Source of the DNA: Streptomyces sp. NBC_00878
GTDB lineage: Bacteria > Actinomycetota > Actinomycetes > Streptomycetales > Streptomycetaceae
Direction of reading: 5' to 3'
Assembly (NCBI RefSeq): GCF_026341515.1
Contig: NZ_JAPEOK010000001.1
Coordinates: forward strand, 5,146,001-5,210,000
Length of the DNA: 64,000 bases
Shown piece after piece: positions 14,176 through 22,348 of the stretch (within the stretch, counting starts at the first letter, position 1; every line of letters begins with the position of its first letter). The position numbers and the translations under genes were made by a program. The notes beneath the pieces were generated by a model, which searched no databases, was not told the DNA's origin, and saw only the letters and a list, made by a program, of their open reading frames with translations.

Positions 14176-15420
14176 CTATATTTCCAGTTCCACGATATGC
14201 AAATAGTGCCGAAGAGCAGCGTTTTCTTGCTCAACTCTAGCCAGAGTACTCACCGCTGCCTCATATTCGGTTGACTTTCGCCTCAGATAATCCTCGGCGG
14301 TTGCCGCTTCAGCGAGAGCACTTCCACGCTCAGCATCCGAAGCCCTCATGGAATCGAATCGCTCTCGCGCCTCGGCCGCCCTCCGATTTGCCTGCCTAGT
14401 CTCGCTATTGAGTTCGCCGACCGCATGCTGAATCTCAATCATGCTTTGCTCGCTGGCCACAAGGGCGTCCCGCCGCTTCAGGATCTCGCTCTTCAAGCGG
14501 CGTCGTTCAATCGCGCCAAGCCTGTCCTTAGCCTGATCAATTGTGTCCTGACTGACTCGCACCTTGAGCACATCGGCAGCGCGAGACAGAAAGATCGCCA
14601 AGGGCAGGTGATGATATTTCACTTCGGCAGAGTCTTGCATCTCTTGTACCAGCTCGGGGCGGGGGCCGATGGAAAATCCACACTGCTCTCTCACCCAGTC
14701 CTCTTTCACGTCCGTAGAAATGAATAGGACATCCCTTTTGACTACCTTCGCATACTCAATCATTTCCCACCAAATAAAATAGTCCCCCGCCCCCTCCTCC
14801 CCCTTCTTTTGCACATCCTTGTAGCCTGGAGGAATCCCCTGCTTCCCTCGATTAAGCGCCTTTTCAATCAATCCCTTGCGCTCACCAACGGATACACCCA
14901 CCCCAACCTTCCCATCAAACAGAACGGCAAGGTGCTCCAGAATCGGATCACCGGAAAGCAGATCCGACGGCTTCAGATCGTACTCCTCAACCTCTCGCTT
15001 GATAGAGTCGACAATCCCCGAGATTGAATTGTTTAGCGGCTCCAGATAATCGGTCGCCCTTCCGTCCGCCAGCGAGTGAAGTTTAAAGAAGTCGCGCAAT
15101 GCAGATCTCAGAACGTCGGCAGCCTCGGAGACCTTGTCAGACTTACCTCTGAGTGAATTTAAGTGCGAATCTACCGTGGAGAGCCGATTCTTATGAAACT
15201 CATCCGCCACTTGCCTCGGAATCCATACTCTGTCTGCGATCCTTTGCAGCACTTGCAGATACTCGTTTCGCGCAGACGGCTTCATCCGGTAGAGATTGAG
15301 GATTGCGTTGGTATCTAGCACAACAGTGCTATTCCCGATTGCCTCATCCGCAAATTTTTGAGGTTTTCTCCAGAACTCCTCGTAGCCTTGCGTGAACGAA
15401 GCGGACTTTGGTTCAGACAT
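14176..15420 (-). CDS. PIN_8-like nuclease domain protein with coiled coil
   Basis: A 414-residue protein of clearly lower GC than its surroundings. The first 285 residues fit the PIN-like (PIN_8) nuclease fold: VVLDTNAILNLYR with Asp36, IPRQVADEFHKNR, a PPGYKD segment, GDYFIWWEM, and STDVKEDW followed by IGPRPELVQEM. Residues about 310-400 form a charged coiled coil rich in Arg and Glu. PIN_8 proteins turn up in defence islands and cut RNA or DNA. It is the last gene before the right att core, the usual slot for AICE cargo, and its codon use marks recent acquisition. ATG 15420 has GGAGG upstream. Confidence 0.75.
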   Translation of the reverse strand: MSEPKSASFTQGYEEFWRKPQKFADEAIGNSTVVLDTNAILNLYRMKPSARNEYLQVLQRIADRVWIPRQVADEFHKNRLSTVDSHLNSLRGKSDKVSEAADVLRSALRDFFKLHSLADGRATDYLEPLNNSISGIVDSIKREVEEYDLKPSDLLSGDPILEHLAVLFDGKVGVGVSVGERKGLIEKALNRGKQGIPPGYKDVQKKGEEGAGDYFIWWEMIEYAKVVKRDVLFISTDVKEDWVREQCGFSIGPRPELVQEMQDSAEVKYHHLPLAIFLSRAADVLKVRVSQDTIDQAKDRLGAIERRRLKSEILKRRDALVASEQSMIEIQHAVGELNSETRQANRRAAEARERFDSMRASDAERGSALAEAATAEDYLRRKSTEYEAAVSTLARVEQENAALRHYLHIVELEI

Positions 15421-15668
15421 TTTTCCTCCATCGCAGAAAATCTATGCTATCGCCGTGGGCATGGAAGCGTGAGCCTTCTCGTACGAACCGGCTGCGCGTA
15501 CGTTCGCGTCGTCCCTCGCGACTTAGTTGAGGTCCCGGCGCTGAGCCGCTCGTTGTCCTGGTCTTTGTCCAGTGCGCTGACAGCCGCCACCGTTCACCGT
15601 TGTACGCGCACCCCGCCCGACCTGCCGCGCGAACCCCCGCGAACGTCCCTGGACGGTCATGCGGACAG
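15421..15668. other. spacer before att core 2
   Basis: No gene is seen. Bases 15541-15576 resemble the 3' end of the integrase gene (about 31 of 36 positions matching 566-600), including the codons for DKxQDNE. This may be a relic of an older integrase copy. Confidence 0.45.
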
Positions 15669-15760
15669 TTGGAAAGCGTGTTGGGGGCAACCCCTCACGA
15701 GTTCGAATCTCGTATCCTCCGCCAGTGCCTCACCGGGCACGATGTCGAAGGGCCCCACCG
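15669..15760 (+). repeat. att core 2 (AICE attR / left end of second element)
   Basis: Exact 92-bp copy of 452-543. It restores only the tRNA-Ser 3' half (no acceptor 5' strand upstream), so it is an attachment site and not a tRNA gene. It marks the right end of the AICE and the left end of the sulfur-cargo segment. Confidence 0.93.
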
Positions 15761-15780
15761 TGAACGGTGGGGCCCTTCGA
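15745..15780. terminator. hairpin after att core 2
   Basis: Same 16-bp arms as at 528-563, with loop TGAA instead of CTTG. It ends the convergent MFS operon and was duplicated together with the att core. Confidence 0.7.
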
Positions 15781-15803
15781 CATGCGTGGTCTCAGTTTTG
15801 GTC

Positions 15804-17072
15804 TCAGTTGCCCGCCGGACCGGGCCGCGGGTGGGTTTCGTACATGCGGACGGCGACGATCAGGCCGGAGGCTGCCGTGAGGGCGGCTACGGCCCAGATG
15901 GCGGTGGTGAGTCCGTAGGCGTCGGCCAGGATGCCGGCGAGCAGGGCGCCGACTGCGAAGCCGCCGTCGCGCCACAGGCGGTAGACGCCGACTGCGCGGG
16001 CACGCCAGGCGGGGTGAGCGACGTCTCCTACGACAGCGAGGAGGGTCGGGTAGACCAGCGCGGTGCCGATGCCGAGCAGGATCTGGGCGGTGGCCCACAC
16101 GGCGAAGGTGGTCCCTTCAGCGACGAGGGCGATAGCGGCGGCCTGCAGCAGCATGCCCGCGGTGATGAGGTGTTTGCGGCCGATGTGGTCGGACCACCAG
16201 CCGGTGAGCATCTGGCCCGCGCCCCATACTGCGGGGTAGAGGGCGGCGAGGACGCCGATCTGGGCGATGGACAGGCCGTGGGCGGCGAAGAGCAGGGGGA
16301 AGATGCCCCAGGCGAGGGCGTCGTTGAGGTTGTTGACCAGGCCGGCCTGGCTGGCGGCGGACAGGGCCTTGTCGCTCAGGCTGGTAAGGCGAGCGATCTG
16401 GCCGGTGGTCAATTCGGCTTCCGATCCCGGTTGCTGGGGGTGCTGGGCGGCCTCGGCCCGGGCGTGCTCGCGGGTCTCACGGACGGCGAAGGTGGACAGG
16501 CCCAGCGCCAGGACGACATAGGCGGCGCCGAGGAGGAACGGCTCCGGCCGCAGCCCGGCGTGTTCGGCGATGGCGCCGGTGGCCATGGCGGTGGCGGCGA
16601 CGGCTCCGTAGCCGGCGGCCTCGTTGAAGCCCATGGCCAGGCCGCGGCGCTGGGGGCCGGCGAGGTCGATCTTCATGATGACGGTGGTGGACCAGGTCAG
16701 GCCCTGGTTCATGCCGAGCAGGACGTTGGCGGCGATGATCCAGGCCCAGGTCGGACCCCAGGCCAGCATGACGGGCACGGGCAGGGCGATCAGCCAGCCG
16801 GCGATCAGGACCGGCTTGCGGCCGTAGCGGTCCGACCATGTGCCTGCGAAGAAGTTGGTGATGGCCTTGGTGGTGCCGAAGGCCAGGATGTAGGTGAGGG
16901 CGGCGGTGTAGGCGGACAGGTGGAAGACGTCGTCGGCGAGCAGCGGCAGCACGGTGCGTTCCTGGCCGAGCATGCCGCCGACCAGGGCGTTGACCGCGAC
17001 GAGCAGGCTGAACTGGGCGAGGTTGGCGCGCAGCCCGAGCCGTACGCCGCCGGGGGTGGCAGTGGCTGTCAC
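15804..17072 (-). CDS. MFS transporter
   Basis: A 422-residue major facilitator protein with about 12 hydrophobic helices and the loop 2-3 signature GTWSDRYGRKPV, repeated as GWWSDHIGRKH in the second half. Substrate is unknown. Its ATG overlaps the stop of the upstream metallo-beta-lactamase/rhodanese gene by 4 nt, so they form one operon, opposite the ArsR-rhodanese gene. Export of a sulfur compound (sulfite, thiosulfate or a thiol adduct) is the contextual guess. It ends at the hairpin beside att core 2. Confidence 0.85.
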   Translation of the reverse strand: MTATATPGGVRLGLRANLAQFSLLVAVNALVGGMLGQERTVLPLLADDVFHLSAYTAALTYILAFGTTKAITNFFAGTWSDRYGRKPVLIAGWLIALPVPVMLAWGPTWAWIIAANVLLGMNQGLTWSTTVIMKIDLAGPQRRGLAMGFNEAAGYGAVAATAMATGAIAEHAGLRPEPFLLGAAYVVLALGLSTFAVRETREHARAEAAQHPQQPGSEAELTTGQIARLTSLSDKALSAASQAGLVNNLNDALAWGIFPLLFAAHGLSIAQIGVLAALYPAVWGAGQMLTGWWSDHIGRKHLITAGMLLQAAAIALVAEGTTFAVWATAQILLGIGTALVYPTLLAVVGDVAHPAWRARAVGVYRLWRDGGFAVGALLAGILADAYGLTTAIWAVAALTAASGLIVAVRMYETHPRPGPAGN

Positions 17073-18427
17073 GCGCCTGTCTCCAGCGTGCGGCCGGTGG
17101 CCTTGGCCCAGTCGCCCGGTCCGCCGTCCAGGACGGCGAGGTCGTCGTGTCCGGCACGCGCGAGGAGGCTGGCGGCGGTCATCGCGCGCTCGCCGTGCCC
17201 GCAGGCGACCACGGCCCCGGCTGGTGCTTCGTCGCTACGGGCGGTCAGTTCGGCAAGTTCGATGCCGACGGCGCCGGGGATGTGTCCCGTTGCGTGCTCG
17301 GCCTGCTGCCGGATGTCGAGGACCGGGCGGTCGGCGATGCGGTCGGCGGTGAGCAGATCGATGGTCTGCTGCTCTCCGCCGTCCGCCTGCCAGGCGTCCC
17401 AGTCCAGGTGTCCGGCCAGCCGCTCGTATCCGATCTTCAGTGCCTGCCAGGTGAGTTCAGCGAGGTCCTGGCCCGGCGCGGTGACGAAGACCATCGGGGT
17501 GGCGTCGGGCAGCAGCCAGCCGAGCCAGGTGGCGAACTGGTCGCGCAGCGGGATGGAGATCGCGCCAGGGATGTGGCCATGGGCGAAGTCCGCGACAGGG
17601 CGTACGTCGATGATCTGGGCGCCTTCGCCCAGCAGTTGGCGCGTCTCGGCCGCTGTGAGGGCGGCGAGCGTGGGGGCGGTGCCGAGGACCGCGGGCCCGC
17701 GCCGGTTGATCTCGCCCAGGCGGTCGAAGTACGCCGGGTAGGATCCGAGGCTGCCCAGCAGCTGCCGTACGAAGGTGTCCTCGTCCGGTGCGGTAAGCAG
17801 GGCGTTGGCCCGCCGCTGGGCGCCGATGGTGGTCGTGCGCTCGGCGCCGGGCGGGGCGGAGCAGAAGGAGCCGGCGCCGTGGGTGGGCCACACGGCGGTC
17901 GTGTCCGGCAGCTGGGTCAGGCGCCGTAGTGAGTGGTACTGGGCGCGGGCGAGTTCGTCCGCGCGGTCGGCGCCGAGCAGGTCGGTGCGGGCGGCGGAGC
18001 CGACGATGAGGGATCCGCCGGTGAAGACGCCCAGCTCGCGGGTGCCGTCCAGGAGGAGGAAGGACAGGTGCTCGTCAGTGTGTCCGGGGGTGGCCAAAGC
18101 CCGCAGGGTCAGCCCGCCCAGGTCGGTCTCGTCGCCGTCGGCGAGCGCGGTGTGCGGAAAGTCGCGGTGTCCGGCGGTGGAGGCCAGGACGGTCGCGCCG
18201 TCGTCGGCTGCGAGTTGGAGCGCACCGGTGAGGAAGTCGGCATGCAGGTGGGTGTCGGCGGCGTAAGCCACGCTCAGCCCGCGCCGCCCGGCGGCAGTGC
18301 GCAGGGCGCGTAGATCCCGGCTCGCGTCCACTGCCAGGGCGTGCCCTTCGCCCAGGTCGACGAGGTAGGCGCTGTTGCCAAGACCCTCGTCGACCAGCGG
18401 TATCAGGTGATCGTCGGCGAAGCCCAT
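17069..18427 (-). CDS. CstB-like MBL-fold/double rhodanese protein, atypical metal site
   Basis: 452 residues: metallo-beta-lactamase domain (1-240), inactive rhodanese-like domain (about 260-350, no catalytic Cys) and a C-terminal rhodanese (about 360-445) with active loop CGHGER, Cys409. The architecture matches persulfide dioxygenase-sulfurtransferase CstB. Iron-ligand positions His60 (THLHAD) and His116 are present, but the loop that reads TGDALF in persulfide dioxygenases reads TGGSLI here (residues 136-141), so the third ligand Asp is missing. It may be catalytically altered. ATG 18427 has AGGAGGA upstream. Divergent from the ArsR-rhodanese gene, its probable regulator. Confidence 0.82.
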   Translation of the reverse strand: MGFADDHLIPLVDEGLGNSAYLVDLGEGHALAVDASRDLRALRTAAGRRGLSVAYAADTHLHADFLTGALQLAADDGATVLASTAGHRDFPHTALADGDETDLGGLTLRALATPGHTDEHLSFLLLDGTRELGVFTGGSLIVGSAARTDLLGADRADELARAQYHSLRRLTQLPDTTAVWPTHGAGSFCSAPPGAERTTTIGAQRRANALLTAPDEDTFVRQLLGSLGSYPAYFDRLGEINRRGPAVLGTAPTLAALTAAETRQLLGEGAQIIDVRPVADFAHGHIPGAISIPLRDQFATWLGWLLPDATPMVFVTAPGQDLAELTWQALKIGYERLAGHLDWDAWQADGGEQQTIDLLTADRIADRPVLDIRQQAEHATGHIPGAVGIELAELTARSDEAPAGAVVACGHGERAMTAASLLARAGHDDLAVLDGGPGDWAKATGRTLETGA

Positions 18428-18482
18428 CAGGTCCTCCTGGTGTCACGGTAGGTGCTGGATGGTCATAGCGCCCACCTGCAGA

Positions 18483-18505
18483 TACAATATTCCATGGATT
18501 TATGG
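18483..18505. promoter_or_regulatory. AT-rich divergent promoter / ArsR operator candidate
   Basis: ATACAATATTCCATGGAT and the following TTAT make an AT-rich imperfect palindrome centred on CCATGG, between the divergent metallo-beta-lactamase and ArsR genes. ArsR proteins bind such sites over their own promoters. It does not match the ATACCCC operators further right. Confidence 0.45.
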
Positions 18506-18513
18506 AGGATGCC

Positions 18514-19182
18514 ATGGGAGACCCCGCGCGCAAGTCGGCGCTGTACGACGCCTTCGCCCGCACCGGTAAGGCGCTGAGCAGTGGCAAGCGTCTGGAACTG
18601 CTCGATCTGCTGGCCCAGGGCGAGCGCACCGTCGACGCCCTCGCCAAGGCGGCCGGGCTGAACCTGACCACCGCCTCGGCCCACCTGCAGACCCTCAAGC
18701 AGGCCGGGCTCGTGGCCACCCGCCGTGAGGGTGTGCGCATCCACTACCGGCTGGCCGGAGACGACGTCGCCGCTCTCTACGCCCTGTTGCGCCGGGTCGC
18801 CCAGACCCATCAGGCAGGTGTCGAGGCCGCCCGTACTGCCTACCTCGGGGAGGACCGGTCGGAGGGTGTCGGGCGCGAGGAGTTGCTGGCCCGAGCGCAG
18901 GCGGGCGAGGTCGTCGTCCTGGACGTGCGGCCTGCCGAGGAGTACGCCGCCGGGCACATTCCCGGCGCGCTCTCCATCCCGGTCGAGGAACTCGCCGACC
19001 GTATCGCCGAGTTGCCCGCCGATACCGAGGTCGTCGCCTACTGCCGTGGCGAGTACTGCGTCCTGGCCCACGACGCCGTACGGCTGCTCGCCTCCCGCGG
19101 GCGGCGGGCCGTGCGGCTGTCCGACGGCATGCTGGAGTGGCGCCTCGCCGACCTGCCGGTGGCCACCGGAGAAGCCGCGTGA
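18514..19182 (+). CDS. ArsR-family regulator fused to rhodanese
   Basis: A 222-residue fusion. Residues about 8-85 are an ArsR winged helix (LTTASAHLQTLKQAGLVATRREG); residues about 120-215 are a rhodanese domain with active loop CRGEYC (Cys177, Cys182). Such fusions are thought to sense sulfane sulfur through the rhodanese cysteine. ATG 18514 follows GGAGG by 5 nt; an in-frame ATG at 18502 lacks a site. The stop overlaps the GTG of the cysteine desulfurase gene, so they are coupled. Confidence 0.87.
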   Translation: MGDPARKSALYDAFARTGKALSSGKRLELLDLLAQGERTVDALAKAAGLNLTTASAHLQTLKQAGLVATRREGVRIHYRLAGDDVAALYALLRRVAQTHQAGVEAARTAYLGEDRSEGVGREELLARAQAGEVVVLDVRPAEEYAAGHIPGALSIPVEELADRIAELPADTEVVAYCRGEYCVLAHDAVRLLASRGRRAVRLSDGMLEWRLADLPVATGEAA

Positions 19183-20344
19183 TCCCCGCGCACTCCGCGC
19201 TGCAGGGCGGGCCGGTCTACCTGGACTACAACGCCACCACTCCGGTGGACCCGAGGGTGTTCGACGCGATGCTGCCTCACCTGGGGCATCACTTCGGCAA
19301 CCCGTCCAGCAGCCATTCCTACGGCGACCAGCCCCGCCACGCGCTCGATCAGGCACGCGCGCAGGTCGCGGCCCTGATCGGGGCCCGGCCCGACGAGATC
19401 GCCTCACCGGCTCCGGCTCCGAGGCCGACAACCTCGCCCTACGCGGCGCCGTACTGTCCGCCAGGACCGACCGCCCCCATGTGATCACCCAGGTCACCGA
19501 GCACCCGGCCATCCTGGAGACCTGCCGCTCCCTGGAACGCCACCACGGCACCGAGGTGACGTACCTGCCCGTCGGCGGCGACGACGGCCTGGTCGACCCG
19601 GCGGCGCTCGCCGCCGCCCTCACCGAACGCACCGTCCTGGTCTCGCTCATGGCTGCGAACAACGAGACCGGCGCTCTCCAGCCCATCTTCGAACTGGCCC
19701 GCATCACCCGCGCCCACGGGGCGCTCTTCCACTGCGACGCCGCCCAGGCCGCCGGGAAAATCCCCTTGGGCGTACAGGAGTGGGGCGTCGACCTGCTGAC
19801 GGTCGTCGGCCACAAGATGTACGCGCCGAAGGGCATCGCCGCCCTGTACGTCCGCCAGGGCGTCGCCCTCGAACCGCTCGTCCACGGCGGAGGGCAGGAA
19901 AGGGGCCTGCGCGCCGGCACCGAGAACGTCGCGTTCGCCATCGCGCTGGGCACGGCCGCCGAACTCGCCGCCACCGAACTGGCCGACGGGACACCGGGCC
20001 GTATCGCGGGACTCCGGGACAGCCTGCACCGGCGCCTGGCCGATGCCCTGCCCGGCCGCGTCCACCTCAACGGGCCCGACACGGGACGCCTGCCCAACAC
20101 GCTGAACGTCAGCATCGACGGCACGCTCGGGCACGAACTCCTCGCCGCCGCACCCGGCCTCGCGGCCTCCACCGGCTCGGCCTGCCACAGCGGCACCCAC
20201 ACCCCCTCCCCCGTCCTGACCGCCATGGGCCTCGACGCGGACCGCGCGCTCGGGGCTCTGCGGCTGTCCCTGGGCCGCCGGAGCACGCCCGAGGACATCG
20301 AGACGGCGGCAACCGCGCTGCTCAAGGCGGCTGCCGCGCTGTGA
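19179..20344 (+). pseudogene. cysteine desulfurase (IscS/NifS type), frameshifted
   Basis: The first part, from GTG 19179, encodes a class V aminotransferase start (VYLDYNATTPVDPRVFDAM ... HFGNPSSSHSYG). At about 19402 one base is missing in the codons for the expected DEIxFTGSGSEADN, and the rest continues in another frame to 20344. That part has the PLP lysine (VVGHKMYAPKG) and catalytic Cys loop (TGSACHSG). The full family length is otherwise present, so a single-base deletion broke the gene, or it is a read error. Cysteine desulfurases supply persulfide sulfur to Tus-type carriers, which fits the neighbours. Confidence 0.85.
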
Positions 20345-20408
20345 GAACGGGGCCATCGGCCCCTACGTGAGAGCGACGACCGTGAGAGCGACGACGAGCA
20401 GGAGAGGT

Positions 20409-20546
20409 ATGACCGACACCACCGCTCAGGGGATGTCCACCCGCAGTGTGCACGCCGGCGAGAGCCGCGATCCCGAGGGAGCGATCCACACCCCGCTGTA
20501 CACGCACTCGACGTTCGCGTTCGACACCACCGCGAGCAGCCGATGA
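20409..20546 (+). pseudogene. truncated N-terminus of Cys/Met-metabolism PLP enzyme
   Basis: Only 45 codons: MSTRSVHAGESRDPEG, then IHTPLYTHSTFAFDT, the typical start of cystathionine gamma-synthase/O-acetylhomoserine sulfhydrylase enzymes (about 390 residues). The rest is gone and the frame stops at 20546, overlapping the start of the TusA-like gene. GGAGAGG precedes the ATG. It probably marks a deletion, although the stub may still drive coupled translation of the next gene. Confidence 0.75.
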
Positions 20547-20848
20547 ACAGCCCCTCCACCTCTACCGCCGCCGCCATCACGGTCGACGGCACCGGCCTGC
20601 TCTGCGTCACTCTCCTACTGAAGCTGCGCGCCCACATCGCCGACGCCGAGCCCAGCTCGATCGTCCACGTCATCGCCACAGACCCGGCCGCCCCGCTCGA
20701 CCTGCCCGCCTGGTGCCACAGGACAGGCCACACCTATCTCGGGCCCGTCCCCGACTCCGACCGGGATGTGTACGCGCTCCGTCCGACGGCCGGCGCCCTG
20801 CCCACCCGGCCCGACGCCCCGTGGCACTCCGACGGCCGACAGGACTGA
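20543..20848 (+). CDS. TusA/SirA-like sulfur carrier
   Basis: A 101-residue protein with the TusA fold pattern: VDGTGLLCVTLLLKLRAHI places the sulfur-carrying Cys at about residue 21, followed by SSIVHVIATDPAAPLDLPAWCHRTGHTYLG, the usual beta-alpha-beta end. It would receive persulfide from a rhodanese or cysteine desulfurase and pass it on. The conserved CPxP is reduced to CVTL. The ATG overlaps the stop of the truncated PLP gene. Confidence 0.75.
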   Translation: MNSPSTSTAAAITVDGTGLLCVTLLLKLRAHIADAEPSSIVHVIATDPAAPLDLPAWCHRTGHTYLGPVPDSDRDVYALRPTAGALPTRPDAPWHSDGRQD

Positions 20849-20932
20849 GAACAGGACGTGGTGCCGCACTGCCCCAGCCAGGTCACGCAGTGCCTAGCCA
20901 GTCACCTCCGTTGACGACGACATCCGGCACGC

Positions 20933-21373
20933 TCACCCCATCGCCCGCAACCGCTCGATCACGACCTCCAGCCCGCCCTGGAACGCCTCCAGTTGCGCGG
21001 CTGGCATGTCGCCGAACAGCTCGGCGGCCATGGAGTCGCGGCCGCCCCGCAGGGTCGCCGTGACCGTACGGCCCTTCACGGTCAGGGACACCAGGGTCGC
21101 GCGCCGGTCGGTCGGGTGTGCCTCGCGGACCACCAGCCCGTCAGCCTGCAGTGCGTCCAGCAGCCCGGTGACATTGCGCGGGGTGACCCCCAGCCGCGCG
21201 GCCAGCGCCCGCTGGGTCATCGGCCCGTCGTGCAGCAGAGCCCACAGCAGCCCCGCCCGGGCCGTCGTCAGCCCACGCTCGGCGACGCCGCGCGCCATCA
21301 TCGCGCCGAGCACCTCGGCGAGCTCGAAGAGCCGGTTCAGCGAGACGCTGGCGGAAGCGGTCCCCTCGGGCAT
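20933..21373 (-). CDS. MarR-family regulator
   Basis: A 146-residue MarR winged-helix protein (QRALAARLGVTPRNVTGLLDAL, wing DRRATLVSLTVKG). No cysteine-based sensor is visible. ATG 21373 lies just after a perfect palindrome that probably is its operator; a GTG at 21391 is an alternative start. It is divergent from a SAM-dependent methyltransferase gene, its likely target. Confidence 0.85.
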   Translation of the reverse strand: MPEGTASASVSLNRLFELAEVLGAMMARGVAERGLTTARAGLLWALLHDGPMTQRALAARLGVTPRNVTGLLDALQADGLVVREAHPTDRRATLVSLTVKGRTVTATLRGGRDSMAAELFGDMPAAQLEAFQGGLEVVIERLRAMG

Positions 21374-21376
21374 ATC

Positions 21377-21391
21377 GTGAAGTGACTTCAC
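21377..21391. promoter_or_regulatory. palindromic MarR operator candidate
   Basis: GTGAAGTGACTTCAC is a perfect 7-1-7 palindrome immediately upstream of the MarR start and within the divergent promoter region shared with the methyltransferase gene. Confidence 0.65.
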
Positions 21392-21457
21392 TATGTAGTA
21401 CCTCCGCAAAACATCGTAGCCCCAAGGCACTGCTGTCGAGCAGGACGGTGACCAGCC

Positions 21458-22141
21458 ATGGCCCAACAGATCGCTACACCCACCAGGCGCCATCCGGTAT
21501 TCGCCCGCTTCTACGCGAAGGTCGCCGGCCCCGCCCTGGACAAGGCCGGCATCACGGAACACCGCACCCGTCTGCTGTCCGGCCTGTCCGGCCTGGCCGG
21601 CGAGGTCGTCGAGATCGGCGCGGGCAACGGGCTGAACTTCGCCCACTACCCGGCGGAGGTAAAGCGGGTGCTGGCCGTCGAGCCCGAGCCGCGCCTGCGC
21701 GCCCTGGCCGAGGAGAGCGCCCGCACGACGTCGGTCCAGATGGATGTGATCGACGGGATCGCCGAGCAACTGCCGGTCCCGAACGGCTCGTTCGACGCCG
21801 CGGTCGTCTGCCTCACTCTGTGCTCGGTGGCCGACCCGCACGCCGCCCTCGCCGAACTCCACCGCCTCCTGCGGCCCGGCGGACAGCTCCGCTTCTTCGA
21901 GCACGTACGCGCCGACTCACCCGCGATGCGCCGCGTGCAGCGCGTCGTGGACGCCACCGTCTGGCCCTTGCTGATGGGCGGCTGCCACACCGGCCGCGAC
22001 ACCCAGGCGGCCATCACCGCCGCCGGGTTCACGCTCACCTCGCTGGAGAAGTTCGCCTCCCCCGAGACCCGCGCCCCCTCCCCGGCGGCCACCCACATCC
22101 TCGGCACCGCCGAGCGCCCCCGGCCCGGCGGCACCTCGTGA
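21458..22141 (+). CDS. class I SAM-dependent methyltransferase
   Basis: A 227-residue methyltransferase (type 11 fold): motif I VVEIGAGNGLNF at about residues 50-61, the acidic end of strand 2 (AVEPEP), the motif II/III region SFDAAVVCLTLCSV, and LLRPGGQLRFFEHV. Family members methylate small molecules or lipids; some related proteins act on thiols or metalloids, but the substrate cannot be read here. Divergent from the MarR gene. Confidence 0.85.
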   Translation: MAQQIATPTRRHPVFARFYAKVAGPALDKAGITEHRTRLLSGLSGLAGEVVEIGAGNGLNFAHYPAEVKRVLAVEPEPRLRALAEESARTTSVQMDVIDGIAEQLPVPNGSFDAAVVCLTLCSVADPHAALAELHRLLRPGGQLRFFEHVRADSPAMRRVQRVVDATVWPLLMGGCHTGRDTQAAITAAGFTLTSLEKFASPETRAPSPAATHILGTAERPRPGGTS

Positions 22142-22348
22142 CCACCCCTGAGAACGAGACGGCGCCGACGCGTGTCGACGATCGCGTTTTCCCCAGCTCG
22201 GGTGGTTTGAGCACTTCGTTATTCCTCATCCTGAATTCTCCTAATTGGCCATGGGTACGGCGGAGTTCGGGATCGAGGGACCTGGTCATCGCGGAGTTCG
22301 CGTGAGCGGCCCTCGGCCTGTGGGTGGGAAGGCCGATGGGCAGCCCCG
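22142..22348. other. AT-rich spacer, likely left part of IS21 remnant
   Basis: No gene is seen. The stretch 22196-22250 is AT-rich compared with its neighbours and lies just upstream of the transposase start, as the terminal region of an IS21 element would. I could not identify terminal repeats. Confidence 0.4.

Larger units (their letters stand above)
452..15668. mobile_element. AICE (integrative and conjugative element) in tRNA-Ser
   Basis: The element runs from the left att core to the next exact att copy. It contains every AICE module: tyrosine integrase and AlpA-like excisionase beside attL, a replication block with DUF3987 and prim-pol proteins, one FtsK-type double-stranded DNA translocase (TraB-like) with small spread/membrane genes, and a regulator block with GntR, Nudix and HTH proteins resembling the pSAM2 plan. 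Nothing is visibly broken, so the element may be active. The length, about 15 kb, is typical. Confidence 0.92.

Noticed and set aside
452..15668. Prophage
   Set aside because: No capsid, terminase, portal or lysis genes; the FtsK-type Tra, prim-pol and Spd-like genes identify an AICE.
15669..15724. Second and third tRNA-Ser genes (15669-15724; 43274-43329)
   Set aside because: Both contain only the anticodon loop to CCA; the acceptor 5' strand, D arm and 5' anticodon stem are missing, so they are att sites.
15600..17741. 713-codon plus-strand open frame opposite the MFS gene
   Set aside because: Product is glycine/glutamine-rich low complexity typical of antisense frames over high-GC membrane genes, and starts inside the att core.
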